Part shown: positions 1-7,623 of the stretch, one piece after another
Position numbering within the stretch: the first letter of the stretch is position 1
Layout: every line of letters starts with the position of its first letter
Origin: CAXXOK01 sp001604115
GTDB lineage: Bacteria; Bacillota; Clostridia; Christensenellales; Aristaeellaceae
DNA length: 64,000 nt
Reading direction: 5' to 3'
Assembly: GCA_034928535.1 (NCBI GenBank)
Contig: JAYFOV010000022.1
Coordinates: 62,001 to 126,000 of the forward strand
The notes under the pieces: generated by a model
The model's input: the letters and a program-made list of their open reading frames with translations, nothing else
Databases searched by the model: none
Told to the model about the DNA's origin: nothing
Position numbers and translations under genes: made by a program

Positions 1-67
1 CTTGCAGCTTCAAAAACACAGCATGTCTTGAAGCCGGGAAGATTGACGTCTTTTTTATGGTAAACAT
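1..67 (-). CDS. 5' end of a truncated gene, unknown (possibly SRPBCC-like)
   Basis: Only the first 22 codons lie in the window; the gene runs leftward off the edge. The start is supported by a strong GAGGAGG ribosome binding site (complement of 73-79) six bases before an ATG at 67-65. The visible N-terminus reads MFTIKKTSIFPAS, then RHAVFLKLQ. A short beta strand followed by a helix of this kind resembles the start of SRPBCC/polyketide-cyclase-like proteins, but 22 residues are too few to assign a family. The start is certain enough to call a gene; the function is not. Confidence 0.5.
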   Translation of the reverse strand, partial: MFTIKKTSIFPASRHAVFLKLQ

Positions 68-296
68 TTCATCCTCCTCGAAAGCCAGGTATAGCCAACT
101 TGATGCAGCGCCGCTCCTTGCAGCGGAGATGCGTGCACGATCTTTGGGTGAACTTGCTGTTTTTTTCGAACCCAATTGAAGTGACTGAAGAACATGGGTC
201 GCTGACAAACAGCTTCACTTGTGCAATCCTGCCCAATTGCCTGCCGATACAACTGCACAAACAACTCCTGCCCCTGGGCTTTCTGAAGCAGTCGAT

Positions 297-331
297 AGCG
301 AAAGCCGCCCCGTACCGGAACGGCTTTCGCT
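297..331 (-). terminator. Hairpin downstream of the exported protein gene
   Basis: An 11-bp perfect inverted repeat (297-307 and 321-331) with a 13-nt loop lies 17 bases beyond the stop codon of the leftward gene 349-1974. No T-run follows on the minus strand, so it is a U-less terminator or an mRNA 3'-end stabiliser. Confidence 0.4.
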
Positions 332-348
332 GTGTAGAACCATTTGCA

Positions 349-1974
349 TCAGTTGCCCATTGCGCCGCCCAACAGTTCGCTCACACTGGGGGGCAGGTTA
401 CCCAGCACTTTGTACAGTGTTTGCATGCCGGTGCTCTGCAGCGCGGCGAAGAAGGTTTGCAGTTCCTCTGCGTTCATCTTCATAGGCTGTACTGCCGCCT
501 CGGGCTTCACATCCTTGAGATCGGCATAGGCACCGCTATCATCCTGCACCACTGTGATTACTTTCAGGGTGCCTTGCTTGGCCGCTGCAGCGTCGGCTTT
601 GATTGCATCCACGCTGGTGCCGGCCGAAACGCTGAGCAGGGTATCAATGGTTGTGTCCCCAACCGTCTGATCCAGATCCATGACCACGGCATTGCTCGCG
701 CCGTTGTCAAATCCGGTCATTGCCAAATTGGCTACCAGATGCTTGGCGTCCGTGTAATCCGCGGTCAGGTCTGCAATCATGAGGGGTTTGTCCTCGCCAT
801 CCACAGCCGTCAAGGTTCCGACAACGGTCTGCGCCGCTTTGGTCAAGGTACCGGTCATGCTCAGCTTCTTCACGTCATCCTGCAGTGCGCTCATCGAAAA
901 GTTGTACATTTTGCCATTATCCAGCGTCTTGCTGGTAATCAGCATTGCCACATCGATTTTGGCCGGTTTTGCCGGTTCAGGGCTGGGCGTTGCCGTTTCG
1001 CCCTCCGTGGTTGCAGCTACAGACGTTGTAGCATTTTCAAGTTCTGCGCCATTCTTGGAAGGCGTAAAGGTTCCGCTGAACTTGACATCCACAGCAACCA
1101 GGTCGCTTGTGCCTTTGGTGTAAAACACCATGGGCATTTCTGCGCCGGACCGATCGATCTCTGCCTTGATATCAGCCACCATGCTGGCCAGCTTGGCCTG
1201 AACCTGCTCATCCGTCAAAGAAGTATCCTCTGCTTTGATCTGCGTAGCGATCTGCTTTTGAATATACGCAACATCATAGAGCGCAGCCATATCTTCCTTG
1301 GTCACGACCAGCTCGGTCTTGGTATCGGCTACATCGCTGCCTTCCAGCGTGAACTCGCCGGTGGTCACAACCTTTTTGGCTTCAATGGTTTCGATCCATT
1401 TAACCAAGCTATCATCGCCGCCCAGCGACTCCGTGATTTTCTGCTTGATCTGCTCGTCGGTGAGGTTCTCAAAAGACTTCATGCCTTCGCTGGCGCCGGC
1501 CATACCCATGGCAAACCCCTGGCGGAAGCCATTCATGAAGCTTTGATTGAAGCTGTCAATGCTTGCCTGGTCTGCGCCGCTGCTACGCATGGCCTCAGCC
1601 ATGCCCTTTTGCACATCTTCCCAAGAGAAATACAGCGGTTTTTCCCCCAGCGTCTCGCTGAGTATGTAGATGCCGTCTTCCTGCACATGCAGTTTGGCGC
1701 TCATCACATCCACGCCGTTGAGCAGCAGAGAGAAGCCACCAAACCCGCCGCCCATTTTGCTCACGCGGATGGCCGTAGCCTTGCTCAGGTCAGCCACGAC
1801 TGGGTTGGCCGCCAAGGTCTGTCCCGGTTCAAACGTGATGGTGGTAACGATTTCCTTGCCTTGTGCAGATGCCTGCGTAAGCATATCCAATGCCGAGCCC
1901 TGCGCCATGGCGCTGAGCGGCAACATCAACGCAAGCACGATGCCCAGCAGGCGTACCAATCCTTTGCGTTTCAT
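349..1974 (-). CDS. Exported protein of unknown function, 541 aa
   Basis: I do not recognise a family. The N-terminus is a clear Sec signal peptide: basic MKRK, a hydrophobic stretch LLGIVLALMLPL, and a probable cut after SAMA. There is no lipobox Cys, so the protein is probably secreted or wall-associated. The mature part is rich in Thr, Ala, Asp and Lys, with alternating beta-type segments. A Pro-rich linker (TPSPEPAKPAK, about residue 330) splits it into two parts. The second half contains repeated 'LT..DYTD..HLVANLAM' style strands, as in extracellular beta-sheet domains. The start is fixed by AAGGAGGA seven bases upstream, and a good promoter lies at 2017-2045, so the gene is probably monocistronic. 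A substrate-binding or envelope-stress role is possible but unsupported. Confidence 0.8.
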   Translation of the reverse strand: MKRKGLVRLLGIVLALMLPLSAMAQGSALDMLTQASAQGKEIVTTITFEPGQTLAANPVVADLSKATAIRVSKMGGGFGGFSLLLNGVDVMSAKLHVQEDGIYILSETLGEKPLYFSWEDVQKGMAEAMRSSGADQASIDSFNQSFMNGFRQGFAMGMAGASEGMKSFENLTDEQIKQKITESLGGDDSLVKWIETIEAKKVVTTGEFTLEGSDVADTKTELVVTKEDMAALYDVAYIQKQIATQIKAEDTSLTDEQVQAKLASMVADIKAEIDRSGAEMPMVFYTKGTSDLVAVDVKFSGTFTPSKNGAELENATTSVAATTEGETATPSPEPAKPAKIDVAMLITSKTLDNGKMYNFSMSALQDDVKKLSMTGTLTKAAQTVVGTLTAVDGEDKPLMIADLTADYTDAKHLVANLAMTGFDNGASNAVVMDLDQTVGDTTIDTLLSVSAGTSVDAIKADAAAAKQGTLKVITVVQDDSGAYADLKDVKPEAAVQPMKMNAEELQTFFAALQSTGMQTLYKVLGNLPPSVSELLGGAMGN

Positions 1975-2016
1975 AATGTTTCCTCCTTATTCGTTCGGGT
2001 TGCTCCCGATATTCCT

Positions 2017-2045
2017 ATTATATCCAAAGGGAGGCAATCTGTCAC
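2017..2045 (-). promoter_or_regulatory. Sigma-A type promoter of the exported protein gene
   Basis: Read on the minus strand: -35 GTGACA (2045-2040), a 17-bp spacer, and a perfect -10 TATAAT (2022-2017), with the start codon about 45 bases downstream. Confidence 0.75.
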
Positions 2046-2075
2046 AATTTTTGTACTGTAAGGCGATATTCTCAT

Positions 2076-2095
2076 CCCCAATCGTCGCTTTGGGG
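2076..2095 (-). terminator. Short hairpin after capG
   Basis: A 6-bp CCCCAA/TTGGGG stem with an 8-nt loop lies just after the capG stop codon and before the next promoter. It has no T-run, so it is a weak terminator candidate. Confidence 0.25.
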
Positions 2096-2098
2096 CAA

Positions 2099-3232
2099 TC
2101 ACTGGGGACGCTTGAGCCATGTAGTCTGGTTGACGATCGGTGTATAGCTCTGAATAATCTTGATCACCTTTACGCTCACATTCCCGTCCTGATAATCCGG
2201 TGGAAGCGCGCGGGTTTCCGCGTTATGCTGCATGGCCAACGCCAGCTCTGCGGCTTGTGCAACACTATCCGCGCTGATGCCGCCGATGACCACCGTGCCC
2301 TTATCCAGTACCTCCGGCCTTTCCGTGGATGTGCGGATCAACACACCGCAAAAGCCCAGTATCGCGCTTTCCTCGCTCAGCGTTCCGCTGTCCGAAAGCA
2401 CCATCAGGCTGTCCTGTTGCAGCCGGTTGTAATCAAAAAACCCGAGCGGCTTGATGTTGCGCACCAAAGGATGAAACTGGAACTTTCGCTGGCTGATGAA
2501 CTTCATAGAGCGAGGGTGCGTGCTGTAAATCACAGGCACATGATAGGTTTCGGCCATATGGTTGATGGCGTTCATCAACGAGAGGAAATTTTCCTCCAGA
2601 TCGATGTTCTCTTCCCGATGCGCTGAAACCAGGATATACTGCCCCGGCTGCACGCCAAGGCGCTGGAGCACATCGCTGGCGCTGATTTGGGTGTTTGCGC
2701 CCTGCAGCACCTCCCGCATCGGGGAACCAGTCACAAAGATGGTCTTGCCGTCAATGCCCTCGCTGAGCAGATAGCGGCGGCTGTGCTCGGTATAGGGTAA
2801 GTTGATATCGCTGATGTGATCGACGATCTTTCGGTTGATCATCTCGCTCACATTCCAATCCCAGCAGCGGTTTCCTGCCTCCATATGAAAAATAGGGATT
2901 TTGAGCCGCTTTGCGGATATGGCTGCCAGGGCGCTGTTGGTATCGCCCAGGATCAAAACAGCGTCCGGTTTTTCCAGCGTCATGATTTGATAGCTCTTTG
3001 CAATGATGGCACCCATTGTTTCGCCCAAATCCGCGCCGACTGCATCCAGGTAGTGGTTCGGCTTGCGCAGTTGCAGATCCCGAAAGAAAATATCGTTCAA
3101 TTCCGGGGCATAGTTTTGCCCCGTGTGCACCATAATGTGATCAAAATACCGATCCGCACAACGCATGACGGCCGACAGACGGATGATCTCCGGCCGTGTG
3201 CCCAGCACAGTCATCAGCTTGAGTTTTTTCAT
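2099..3232 (-). CDS. capG: UDP-N-acetylglucosamine 2-epimerase family, CapG/FnlC type
   Basis: This is a non-hydrolysing UDP-GlcNAc 2-epimerase-fold enzyme of 377 aa, the normal length. Visible signatures are the N-terminal GTRPEIIRLSAV nucleotide-binding motif, HTGQNY, GDTNSALAA, and HMEAGNRCWDWNVSEMINRK with the catalytic Glu region, plus SAHREENID toward the C-terminus. The 'GNRC...EMINRKIVDH' variant is typical of the CapG/FnlC branch. That branch catalyses the last step of UDP-N-acetyl-L-fucosamine (L-FucNAc) synthesis, rather than the plain WecB/MnaA reaction. The upstream neighbour capF, 16 bases away, supports this assignment. The first enzyme (CapE/FnlA) is not in the window. The product would be a sugar donor for capsule or cell-wall polysaccharide. 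RBS AGGAGGAA precedes the ATG. Confidence 0.85.
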   Translation of the reverse strand: MKKLKLMTVLGTRPEIIRLSAVMRCADRYFDHIMVHTGQNYAPELNDIFFRDLQLRKPNHYLDAVGADLGETMGAIIAKSYQIMTLEKPDAVLILGDTNSALAAISAKRLKIPIFHMEAGNRCWDWNVSEMINRKIVDHISDINLPYTEHSRRYLLSEGIDGKTIFVTGSPMREVLQGANTQISASDVLQRLGVQPGQYILVSAHREENIDLEENFLSLMNAINHMAETYHVPVIYSTHPRSMKFISQRKFQFHPLVRNIKPLGFFDYNRLQQDSLMVLSDSGTLSEESAILGFCGVLIRTSTERPEVLDKGTVVIGGISADSVAQAAELALAMQHNAETRALPPDYQDGNVSVKVIKIIQSYTPIVNQTTWLKRPQ

Positions 3233-3248
3233 GATTGAATGCTTCCTC

Positions 3249-4367
3249 CTATGCTTGCGGTTCGACAGGCAGCCGATAGGTATCCGGGTTTAGGGGATCA
3301 AAGGTTTCGCTGGACCACATCAGCGTGACCAGGTCAGTCGTGCCCAAATTTTCAATGTTATGGGTATAGCCCGGCGGAATATCCACCACGGTAAGCTGCG
3401 CCCCGCTGACATGGTAGCTCAGAACACGGCTGGAAAAAGGGCTACGAAACCGGATCACGCCCTGCCCCGCTACCACGATGAATTTTTCATGCTTGGTATG
3501 GTGCCAGTGCTCCCCTTTGCAGATGCCCGGTTTGGAAATGTTCACACTCACCTGCCCGTACTGCCCCAAACGCAGTAGCTCCGTAAAGGAACCTCGCGCA
3601 TCCTCATGGGTGACCGGTGCAAAGGCGAAACCATCCTCCGGCAAAAAGCTCTGATAGGTGGCGTATAATTTGCGTGTAAAATCTTCAGACTGATCCGGCA
3701 CGGTCAAGGTGCGTCGGCTGTCCCGGAAGCCCTCCAGCATGTTTACGATTTGTCCAAGTGTTGCCTCATGCTCCGGCCGCACTGTGCAAAACCCGTCTTG
3801 TCCCACCGTGGGCTGCCCCTCCATCGCCTGTATAAATGCATGAACGATGTCATCAATATAGACCAAACGGAGTACACGCGCCGGATCGCTCACCGTGATG
3901 GGCAGCCCGCGGGCAATATGATGGCAAAAAGTGGCAATTGCGCTGTTGTAGTTGGGCTTGCTCCATTTGCCAAACGCATTGGTCAGCCGGTAGCAATACA
4001 CTTTTGCGCCTGTGGCGGCTGCATAGGCCTGCACAGCCTCTTCAGCCTTGCGCTTGCTTATCCCGTAAGGATTGTCCAGCGCGGCCTGGGTCGAGCCGCT
4101 CAACAACACCGGCGGGCACTTTCCCTGCTTGAGCATCTCCAGCAAAGTCAGAGTATAATCCGCATTGCCTGTCTGGAATTCGGCATCGTTTTGTGGACGG
4201 TTAACCCCTGCGAGGTGAAACACAAAATCCGCTTTAGCTGCGGCCTCCCGCAATGTTTCCTCTGGAGTATCTACATCGGCTAAAAAGAGCGTATCATCAC
4301 GCAAGGCCAAGGTTTGGCTCAGGTTTTTCCCCATAAAGCCATTTGCGCCGGTTATCAGGAGGTTCAT
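3249..4367 (-). CDS. capF: CapF-type bifunctional reductase/epimerase with C-terminal cupin
   Basis: Two domains are visible in 372 aa. The first is an NAD(P)-binding Rossmann domain beginning MNLLITGANGFMGKNL (GxxGxxG). The second is a C-terminal cupin of about 115 residues with the metal-binding motif GEHWHHTKHEKF and the pattern PPGYTHNIENLG. This fusion is diagnostic of CapF/FnlB, which epimerises and reduces the UDP-2-acetamido-2,6-dideoxy-hexulose intermediate to UDP-L-TalNAc-type sugar in UDP-L-FucNAc synthesis. I start at the ATG at 4367. An in-frame ATG seven codons upstream would place the AAAGGAG ribosome binding site inside the coding sequence, so it is unlikely to be used. The gene is co-transcribed with capG, from the promoter at 4397-4425. 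Confidence 0.88.
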   Translation of the reverse strand: MNLLITGANGFMGKNLSQTLALRDDTLFLADVDTPEETLREAAAKADFVFHLAGVNRPQNDAEFQTGNADYTLTLLEMLKQGKCPPVLLSGSTQAALDNPYGISKRKAEEAVQAYAAATGAKVYCYRLTNAFGKWSKPNYNSAIATFCHHIARGLPITVSDPARVLRLVYIDDIVHAFIQAMEGQPTVGQDGFCTVRPEHEATLGQIVNMLEGFRDSRRTLTVPDQSEDFTRKLYATYQSFLPEDGFAFAPVTHEDARGSFTELLRLGQYGQVSVNISKPGICKGEHWHHTKHEKFIVVAGQGVIRFRSPFSSRVLSYHVSGAQLTVVDIPPGYTHNIENLGTTDLVTLMWSSETFDPLNPDTYRLPVEPQA

Positions 4368-4396
4368 GCAAAAATGCACTCCTTTCACTGAAGTTC

Positions 4397-4425
4397 ATCA
4401 TATCCTATAAACCTAAAGTGGTCAA
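4397..4425 (-). promoter_or_regulatory. Promoter of the capF-capG operon
   Basis: Minus strand: -35 TTGACC (4425-4420), 17-bp spacer, -10 TATGAT (4402-4397). It lies about 30 bases before the chosen capF start, which supports that start over the longer one. Confidence 0.75.
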
Positions 4426-4618
4426 GGGTTTGGCATGCCTATGCGCTCAGATCCGACGCGAGATAAAGCACTTTGGGGATGCGTTGGCATCTCATCGAAC
4501 CGCAACGCAGCTGTTCCAATGCTTGGATGCGCTTGGTACCCTTTTATGCCTGCAGAGCAAGTGAGCACGCGAGGCAGATGTGGGTGTGTTTCATTTCCTC
4601 TATGGGGTGCATGCGCAC

Positions 4619-4647
4619 TTGTTATCATACTATTCCTGTGGTACAAT
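4619..4647 (+). promoter_or_regulatory. Promoter of the Rrf2 regulator gene
   Basis: -35 TTGTTA (4619-4624), 17-bp spacer, -10 TACAAT (4642-4647). The putative Rrf2 operator at 4622-4641 fills the spacer, as expected for autorepression. Confidence 0.7.
4622..4641 (+). promoter_or_regulatory. Putative Rrf2-family operator, copy 1
   Basis: The 20-base element TTATCATACTATTCCTGTGG lies between -35 and -10 of the Rrf2 gene. It matches the copy at 5176-5195, before metY, at 17 of 20 positions. Conservation across two otherwise unrelated intergenic regions, at the same kind of promoter position, indicates a shared binding site. That the neighbouring Rrf2 protein is the binder is inference. Confidence 0.6.
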
Positions 4648-4670
4648 CATGCTTGGGAGGTTGGAAACAC

Positions 4671-5108
4671 ATGAAAATATCGTCCAGAGGGCGTTATGCG
4701 CTCCGATTTATGATTGATTTGGCACAGCATGCCACAGGCGAAGCTGTTACCCTGAAGGAAGTTTCGCAGCGACAAGACATATCCGTCAAGTACCTGGAGC
4801 AAATTGTTACATTGCTCAACCGTGGCGGGCTCATCCGCAGCGTGCGCGGGAATCAGGGTGGGTATCTTTTGACCCGCGAGCCGCAGGCCTACACCGTGGG
4901 GGACATCCTCCGTGTGGTGGAAGGCGACCTTTTCCCCGTTGCTTGTATGGAAAGCGAACCCAACCAGTGCCCGCGCTACGCGATCTGCAAGACCATCAAG
5001 TTCTGGGAAGGCCTGTACCAGGCCGTCAATGGTTATGTGGACAGCGTGACCCTGGAGGAAATATCCGACGAGGATACGGATGAAAACTGCTGGGCCTATT
5101 CGATTTGA
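4671..5108 (+). CDS. Rrf2-family transcriptional regulator (CymR/IscR-like)
   Basis: This 145-aa protein has the standard Rrf2 winged helix: MKISSRGRYALRFMIDLA, a recognition region ISVKYLEQIVTLLN, and the wing VRGNQGGYLL. Three cysteines (C92, C100, C106) sit where IscR-type members bind a [2Fe-2S] cluster (C92, C98, C104 in E. coli IscR). The protein may therefore sense Fe-S or sulfur status; the spacing differs slightly, so this is uncertain. The neighbouring metY gene and the shared operator suggest a CymR-like role in sulfur amino-acid regulation. The ATG at 4671 is preceded by GGGAGG at 4655-4660; upstream in-frame codons lie before the promoter and are not used. Confidence 0.88.
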   Translation: MKISSRGRYALRFMIDLAQHATGEAVTLKEVSQRQDISVKYLEQIVTLLNRGGLIRSVRGNQGGYLLTREPQAYTVGDILRVVEGDLFPVACMESEPNQCPRYAICKTIKFWEGLYQAVNGYVDSVTLEEISDEDTDENCWAYSI

Positions 5109-5150
5109 TAGGCCCTTTTTTGTTTTCTTGCTGTTTTATGCATTTTATGC

Positions 5151-5179
5151 TTGACAAACCACGGCCCGTACTTTATTAT
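5151..5179 (+). promoter_or_regulatory. Promoter of the metY transcript
   Basis: Perfect -35 TTGACA (5151-5156), 17-bp spacer, -10 TATTAT (5174-5179). The Rrf2-type operator copy 2 begins inside the -10 and covers the start site. The transcript would carry a leader of about 175 bases. Confidence 0.8.
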
Positions 5180-5195
5180 CATACCAATCCTGTAG
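5176..5195 (+). promoter_or_regulatory. Putative Rrf2-family operator, copy 2
   Basis: The element TTATCATACCAATCCTGTAG overlaps the -10 and transcription start of the metY promoter. It shares 17 of 20 bases with the element in the Rrf2 gene's own promoter. The right half contains a TCCT-GT-AGGA mini-palindrome. The position predicts repression. Confidence 0.6.
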
Positions 5196-5228
5196 GAAAT
5201 AAAAGTTATGCGGGGAGGAGGATCCGAT

Positions 5229-5288
5229 ATGGCGAATTCACAGATCCTGTTCATGCTCCGGCATAACTTCCGAAATGGCCGAATGTGA
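5229..5288 (+). CDS. Small leader ORF, 19 aa, before metY
   Basis: A 19-codon reading frame with an excellent GGGGAGGAGG ribosome binding site (5212-5221) lies in the metY leader. The peptide MANSQILFMLRHNFRNGRM contains three Met and no Cys. Its stop codon precedes a 9-bp inverted repeat (5294-5302 with 5341-5349) whose right arm abuts the metY ribosome binding site. This arrangement is compatible with a translated leader that controls metY. No run of identical regulatory codons is present, so a classical attenuator is not proven; it may also simply be a cistron of unknown function. Confidence 0.45.
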   Translation: MANSQILFMLRHNFRNGRM

Positions 5289-5293
5289 CCCTG

Positions 5294-5349
5294 CTTTCTT
5301 CTTGGGCAATGCAGTCACCCTCTATGCAAAAATTGGATACAGAAGAAAG
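5294..5349 (+). promoter_or_regulatory. Leader inverted repeat next to the metY RBS
   Basis: CTTTCTTCT (5294-5302) is perfectly complementary to AGAAGAAAG (5341-5349). The right arm overlaps the start of the metY ribosome binding site GAAAGAAGG, so pairing could occlude ribosome access. The 38-nt loop is long for a simple hairpin. Confidence 0.35.
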
Positions 5350-5360
5350 AAGGTTTTTAC

Positions 5361-6644
5361 ATGAGCCAGCCTTACCGTTTTGAGACCCTCCAAATCCATG
5401 TTGGCCAAGAGCAACCCGATCCCGCCAGCGATGCGCGCGCAGTGCCGATTTACCAAACCACATCCTATGTGTTCAAGAATTCTGCCCATGCAGCGGCTCG
5501 CTTCAACCTGACGGATGCCGGCAACATTTATGGCCGTTTGACCAATTCCACACAGGATGTGTTTGAAAAGCGCATTGCAGCGTTGGAGGGCGGTGTGGCT
5601 GCGCTAGGCGTGGCTTCCGGCGCCGCGGCAGTGACCTATGCCATCATCAATATTGCGCAGGCTGGCGATAATATCGTATCCGCGCAAACGATCTACGGCG
5701 GCACATACAATCTTTTTGCGCACACACTTCCCCAATATGGCGTGACCACCAAATTTGTGGATGCCGATGTGCCTGGCGCATTTGAAAATGCGATCGACGA
5801 TCGCACCAAGGCCATTTTCATTGAAACCATCGGCAACCCCAATGCCACGCTGATCGATATCCAGAAAGTGGCCGTCATTGCGCACGCGCATCAAATCCCC
5901 CTGATCATTGACAATACCTTTGCGACGCCATACCTCTTGCGTCCCATTGAATTGGGTGCAGATATTGTGGTGCACTCCGCCACCAAGTTTATCGGTGGTC
6001 ATGGCACGGCCATTGGCGGTGTGATTGTCGATAGCGGCAAGTTTGATTGGGAGGCCAGCGGCAAGTTCCCCTCCCTGGTGCAGCCCAATGCAAGTTACCA
6101 CGGCGTGAGCTTTACCAAAGCGGTTGGCGCGGCCGCATATGTGGTCAAAATCCGTGCGACCCTGCTGCGTGATACCGGCGCCGCCATTGCGCCGCTGCAC
6201 GCATTCCTGTTCCTGCAAGGTTTGGAAACCCTCAGCCTGCGTGTGGAACGTCATGTGCAAAACACACTGTCCGTGGTTCAGTTTTTGGCCAACCACCCAC
6301 AGGTGGAAAAAGTGAACCACCCTTCCTTGCCCAGCCACCCGCACCATGCCTTGTACCAACAGTACTTCCCGCGCGGCGGCGCCAGCATTTTCACCTTCAA
6401 TATCAAAGGAGGCGCACAAGAGGCGCAGGCCTTCATTGATCGTCTGAAGCTTTTCTCGTTGCTGGCCAATGTGGCGGATGTGAAGTCGCTGGTCATCCAT
6501 CCCGCATCGACCACACACAGCCAGCTCAGTGAGCAGGAGCTGGCCGAGCAGGGCATTGAGCCCAGCACCATCCGCCTTTCCATCGGCACCGAACATGTGG
6601 ATGATATCATCGGCGATCTGTCTCAGGCCTTTGCAGACGCGTAA
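5361..6644 (+). CDS. metY: O-acetylhomoserine sulfhydrylase (aminocarboxypropyltransferase)
   Basis: This PLP enzyme of the Cys/Met metabolism (gamma-family) superfamily has 427 aa, the typical MetY length (MetB/MetC are nearer 380-400). It makes homocysteine from O-acetylhomoserine and sulfide. Visible signatures are ETLQIHVGQ at the N-terminus, TTSYVF, SGAAAVTYA, the DNTFATPYL loop, and HSATKFIGGHGT with the PLP lysine at K209. It is cytoplasmic. It sits alone between an Rrf2-type operator and a strong terminator. Direct use of sulfide fits an anaerobe and fits the sulfur transport module at 58-62 kb. The start is ATG after GAAAGAAGG. Confidence 0.92.
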   Translation: MSQPYRFETLQIHVGQEQPDPASDARAVPIYQTTSYVFKNSAHAAARFNLTDAGNIYGRLTNSTQDVFEKRIAALEGGVAALGVASGAAAVTYAIINIAQAGDNIVSAQTIYGGTYNLFAHTLPQYGVTTKFVDADVPGAFENAIDDRTKAIFIETIGNPNATLIDIQKVAVIAHAHQIPLIIDNTFATPYLLRPIELGADIVVHSATKFIGGHGTAIGGVIVDSGKFDWEASGKFPSLVQPNASYHGVSFTKAVGAAAYVVKIRATLLRDTGAAIAPLHAFLFLQGLETLSLRVERHVQNTLSVVQFLANHPQVEKVNHPSLPSHPHHALYQQYFPRGGASIFTFNIKGGAQEAQAFIDRLKLFSLLANVADVKSLVIHPASTTHSQLSEQELAEQGIEPSTIRLSIGTEHVDDIIGDLSQAFADA

Positions 6645-6665
6645 ACCAACGTCCATCTTGCCACA

Positions 6666-6696
6666 AACCCACCCGCACAAAGCGGGTGGGTTTTTT
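6666..6696 (+). terminator. Rho-independent terminator of metY
   Basis: An 11-bp stem (6666-6676 with 6682-6692) with loop ACAAA runs directly into a T tract (6691-6696), a textbook intrinsic terminator. Confidence 0.92.
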
Positions 6697-6858
6697 GATT
6701 GCTTTACCTAGAAGTTTTCATCCGCACACGGATCTGATTTTAACCATACCCATACATCGCCGGACCCATGGCGCCTCGTATCAAGCGCTGTGCGCATAAA
6801 GAATCGCGCCAAGGTTTGCGTAGCTGCACCGGAAGGACGTTTGCCGCTGGCAATGGTT

Positions 6859-7608
6859 TTATGCCACGATGGGGCGGATCAGAATCAAAGGCGTCAATTC
6901 CGCACCTTGTCCGCTGGGGTTGTCCCGCATGGCGTCTTGCAGCTGCGCATCGGTCAGGGGCATATTGCTGCTCTTGCCAAGCTGATCGCGCTGGATATCA
7001 TTGGCATCCATCAGCACGACCGGAATGCCGGTTTCTTTGGCCAACTGCTCGCAAAGCTCCGGCCCGTTTTCCGGGTTGATGAGCGCCAGCGTGTGATAGC
7101 GCTCAAAGCTGGAGCGATAATAGAAGCCGTCAATGCCGCCCACGCCTTTACCGCATACCTTATAGAACAACCCGCGCACACCGAAGGGGCGTGTCACAGC
7201 GCTGAGGAAAGCCGCCAACAGCACTCTGGGCAGCCCAACCATATCAATCACCAGTTGCAGCTTATAGGGCTCGTGCATGCCAACGCCCGTGGAATTGATT
7301 CCCGCAAAGCGCCAGAGCAGGTTTGCCCAAAAGCCGGGTTTCACCTCATCCCGCGTGCGCACGGTTTTTACGCACATGCACATGACCTTGGCACCAAAGG
7401 AGAGTACATCGCCCGGTTGGTACAGAGGACGCACGTACTTTTCTACCAAAGCAGTCTGGCTTTCCCCTACCTCCACAAAATGTGTTTGGATGGCAAAGCG
7501 TGCATACTTGTTTCCGTCCGCGCCTTCGATGATCCCCCGATCAAAATAGACAACGCCATGTTCCTCGCGTCGCTGTTCCTCCAGGTTACGGGTGCCGTCC
7601 ATGCCCAT
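6859..7608 (-). CDS. Coenzyme F420-0:gamma-glutamyl ligase-like protein (CofE family)
   Basis: This 249-aa protein resembles the F420-0:L-glutamate ligase (CofE, PF01996-type) family found in many Firmicutes that do not make F420. Visible landmarks are RFAIQTHFVEVGE near the start, YQPGDVLSFGAKV, and a Gly/Ala-rich region ending with VVLMDANDIQRDQLGKSS. A hydrophobic segment (PRVLLAAFLSAV) sits mid-protein. No other F420 gene is present, so the substrate is unknown, and family membership is weaker than for the housekeeping genes. The ATG at 7608 has GGAGG nine bases upstream. It lies 15 bases after the helicase gene and is the last gene of a three-gene leftward operon. Confidence 0.65.
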   Translation of the reverse strand: MGMDGTRNLEEQRREEHGVVYFDRGIIEGADGNKYARFAIQTHFVEVGESQTALVEKYVRPLYQPGDVLSFGAKVMCMCVKTVRTRDEVKPGFWANLLWRFAGINSTGVGMHEPYKLQLVIDMVGLPRVLLAAFLSAVTRPFGVRGLFYKVCGKGVGGIDGFYYRSSFERYHTLALINPENGPELCEQLAKETGIPVVLMDANDIQRDQLGKSSNMPLTDAQLQDAMRDNPSGQGAELTPLILIRPIVA

Positions 7609-7623
7609 AATCGGTCGCCTCCG

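Noticed and set aside
100..2061. 653-codon open frame on the plus strand opposite the exported protein gene
   Set aside because: It is rich in His, Cys and Arg, has no RBS or domain, and mirrors a minus-strand gene that has a signal peptide, RBS and promoter.
5196..5360. SAM (S-box) or T-box riboswitch before metY
   Set aside because: None of the conserved S-box or T-box sequence blocks is visible; only a leader ORF and a 9-bp repeat are seen.
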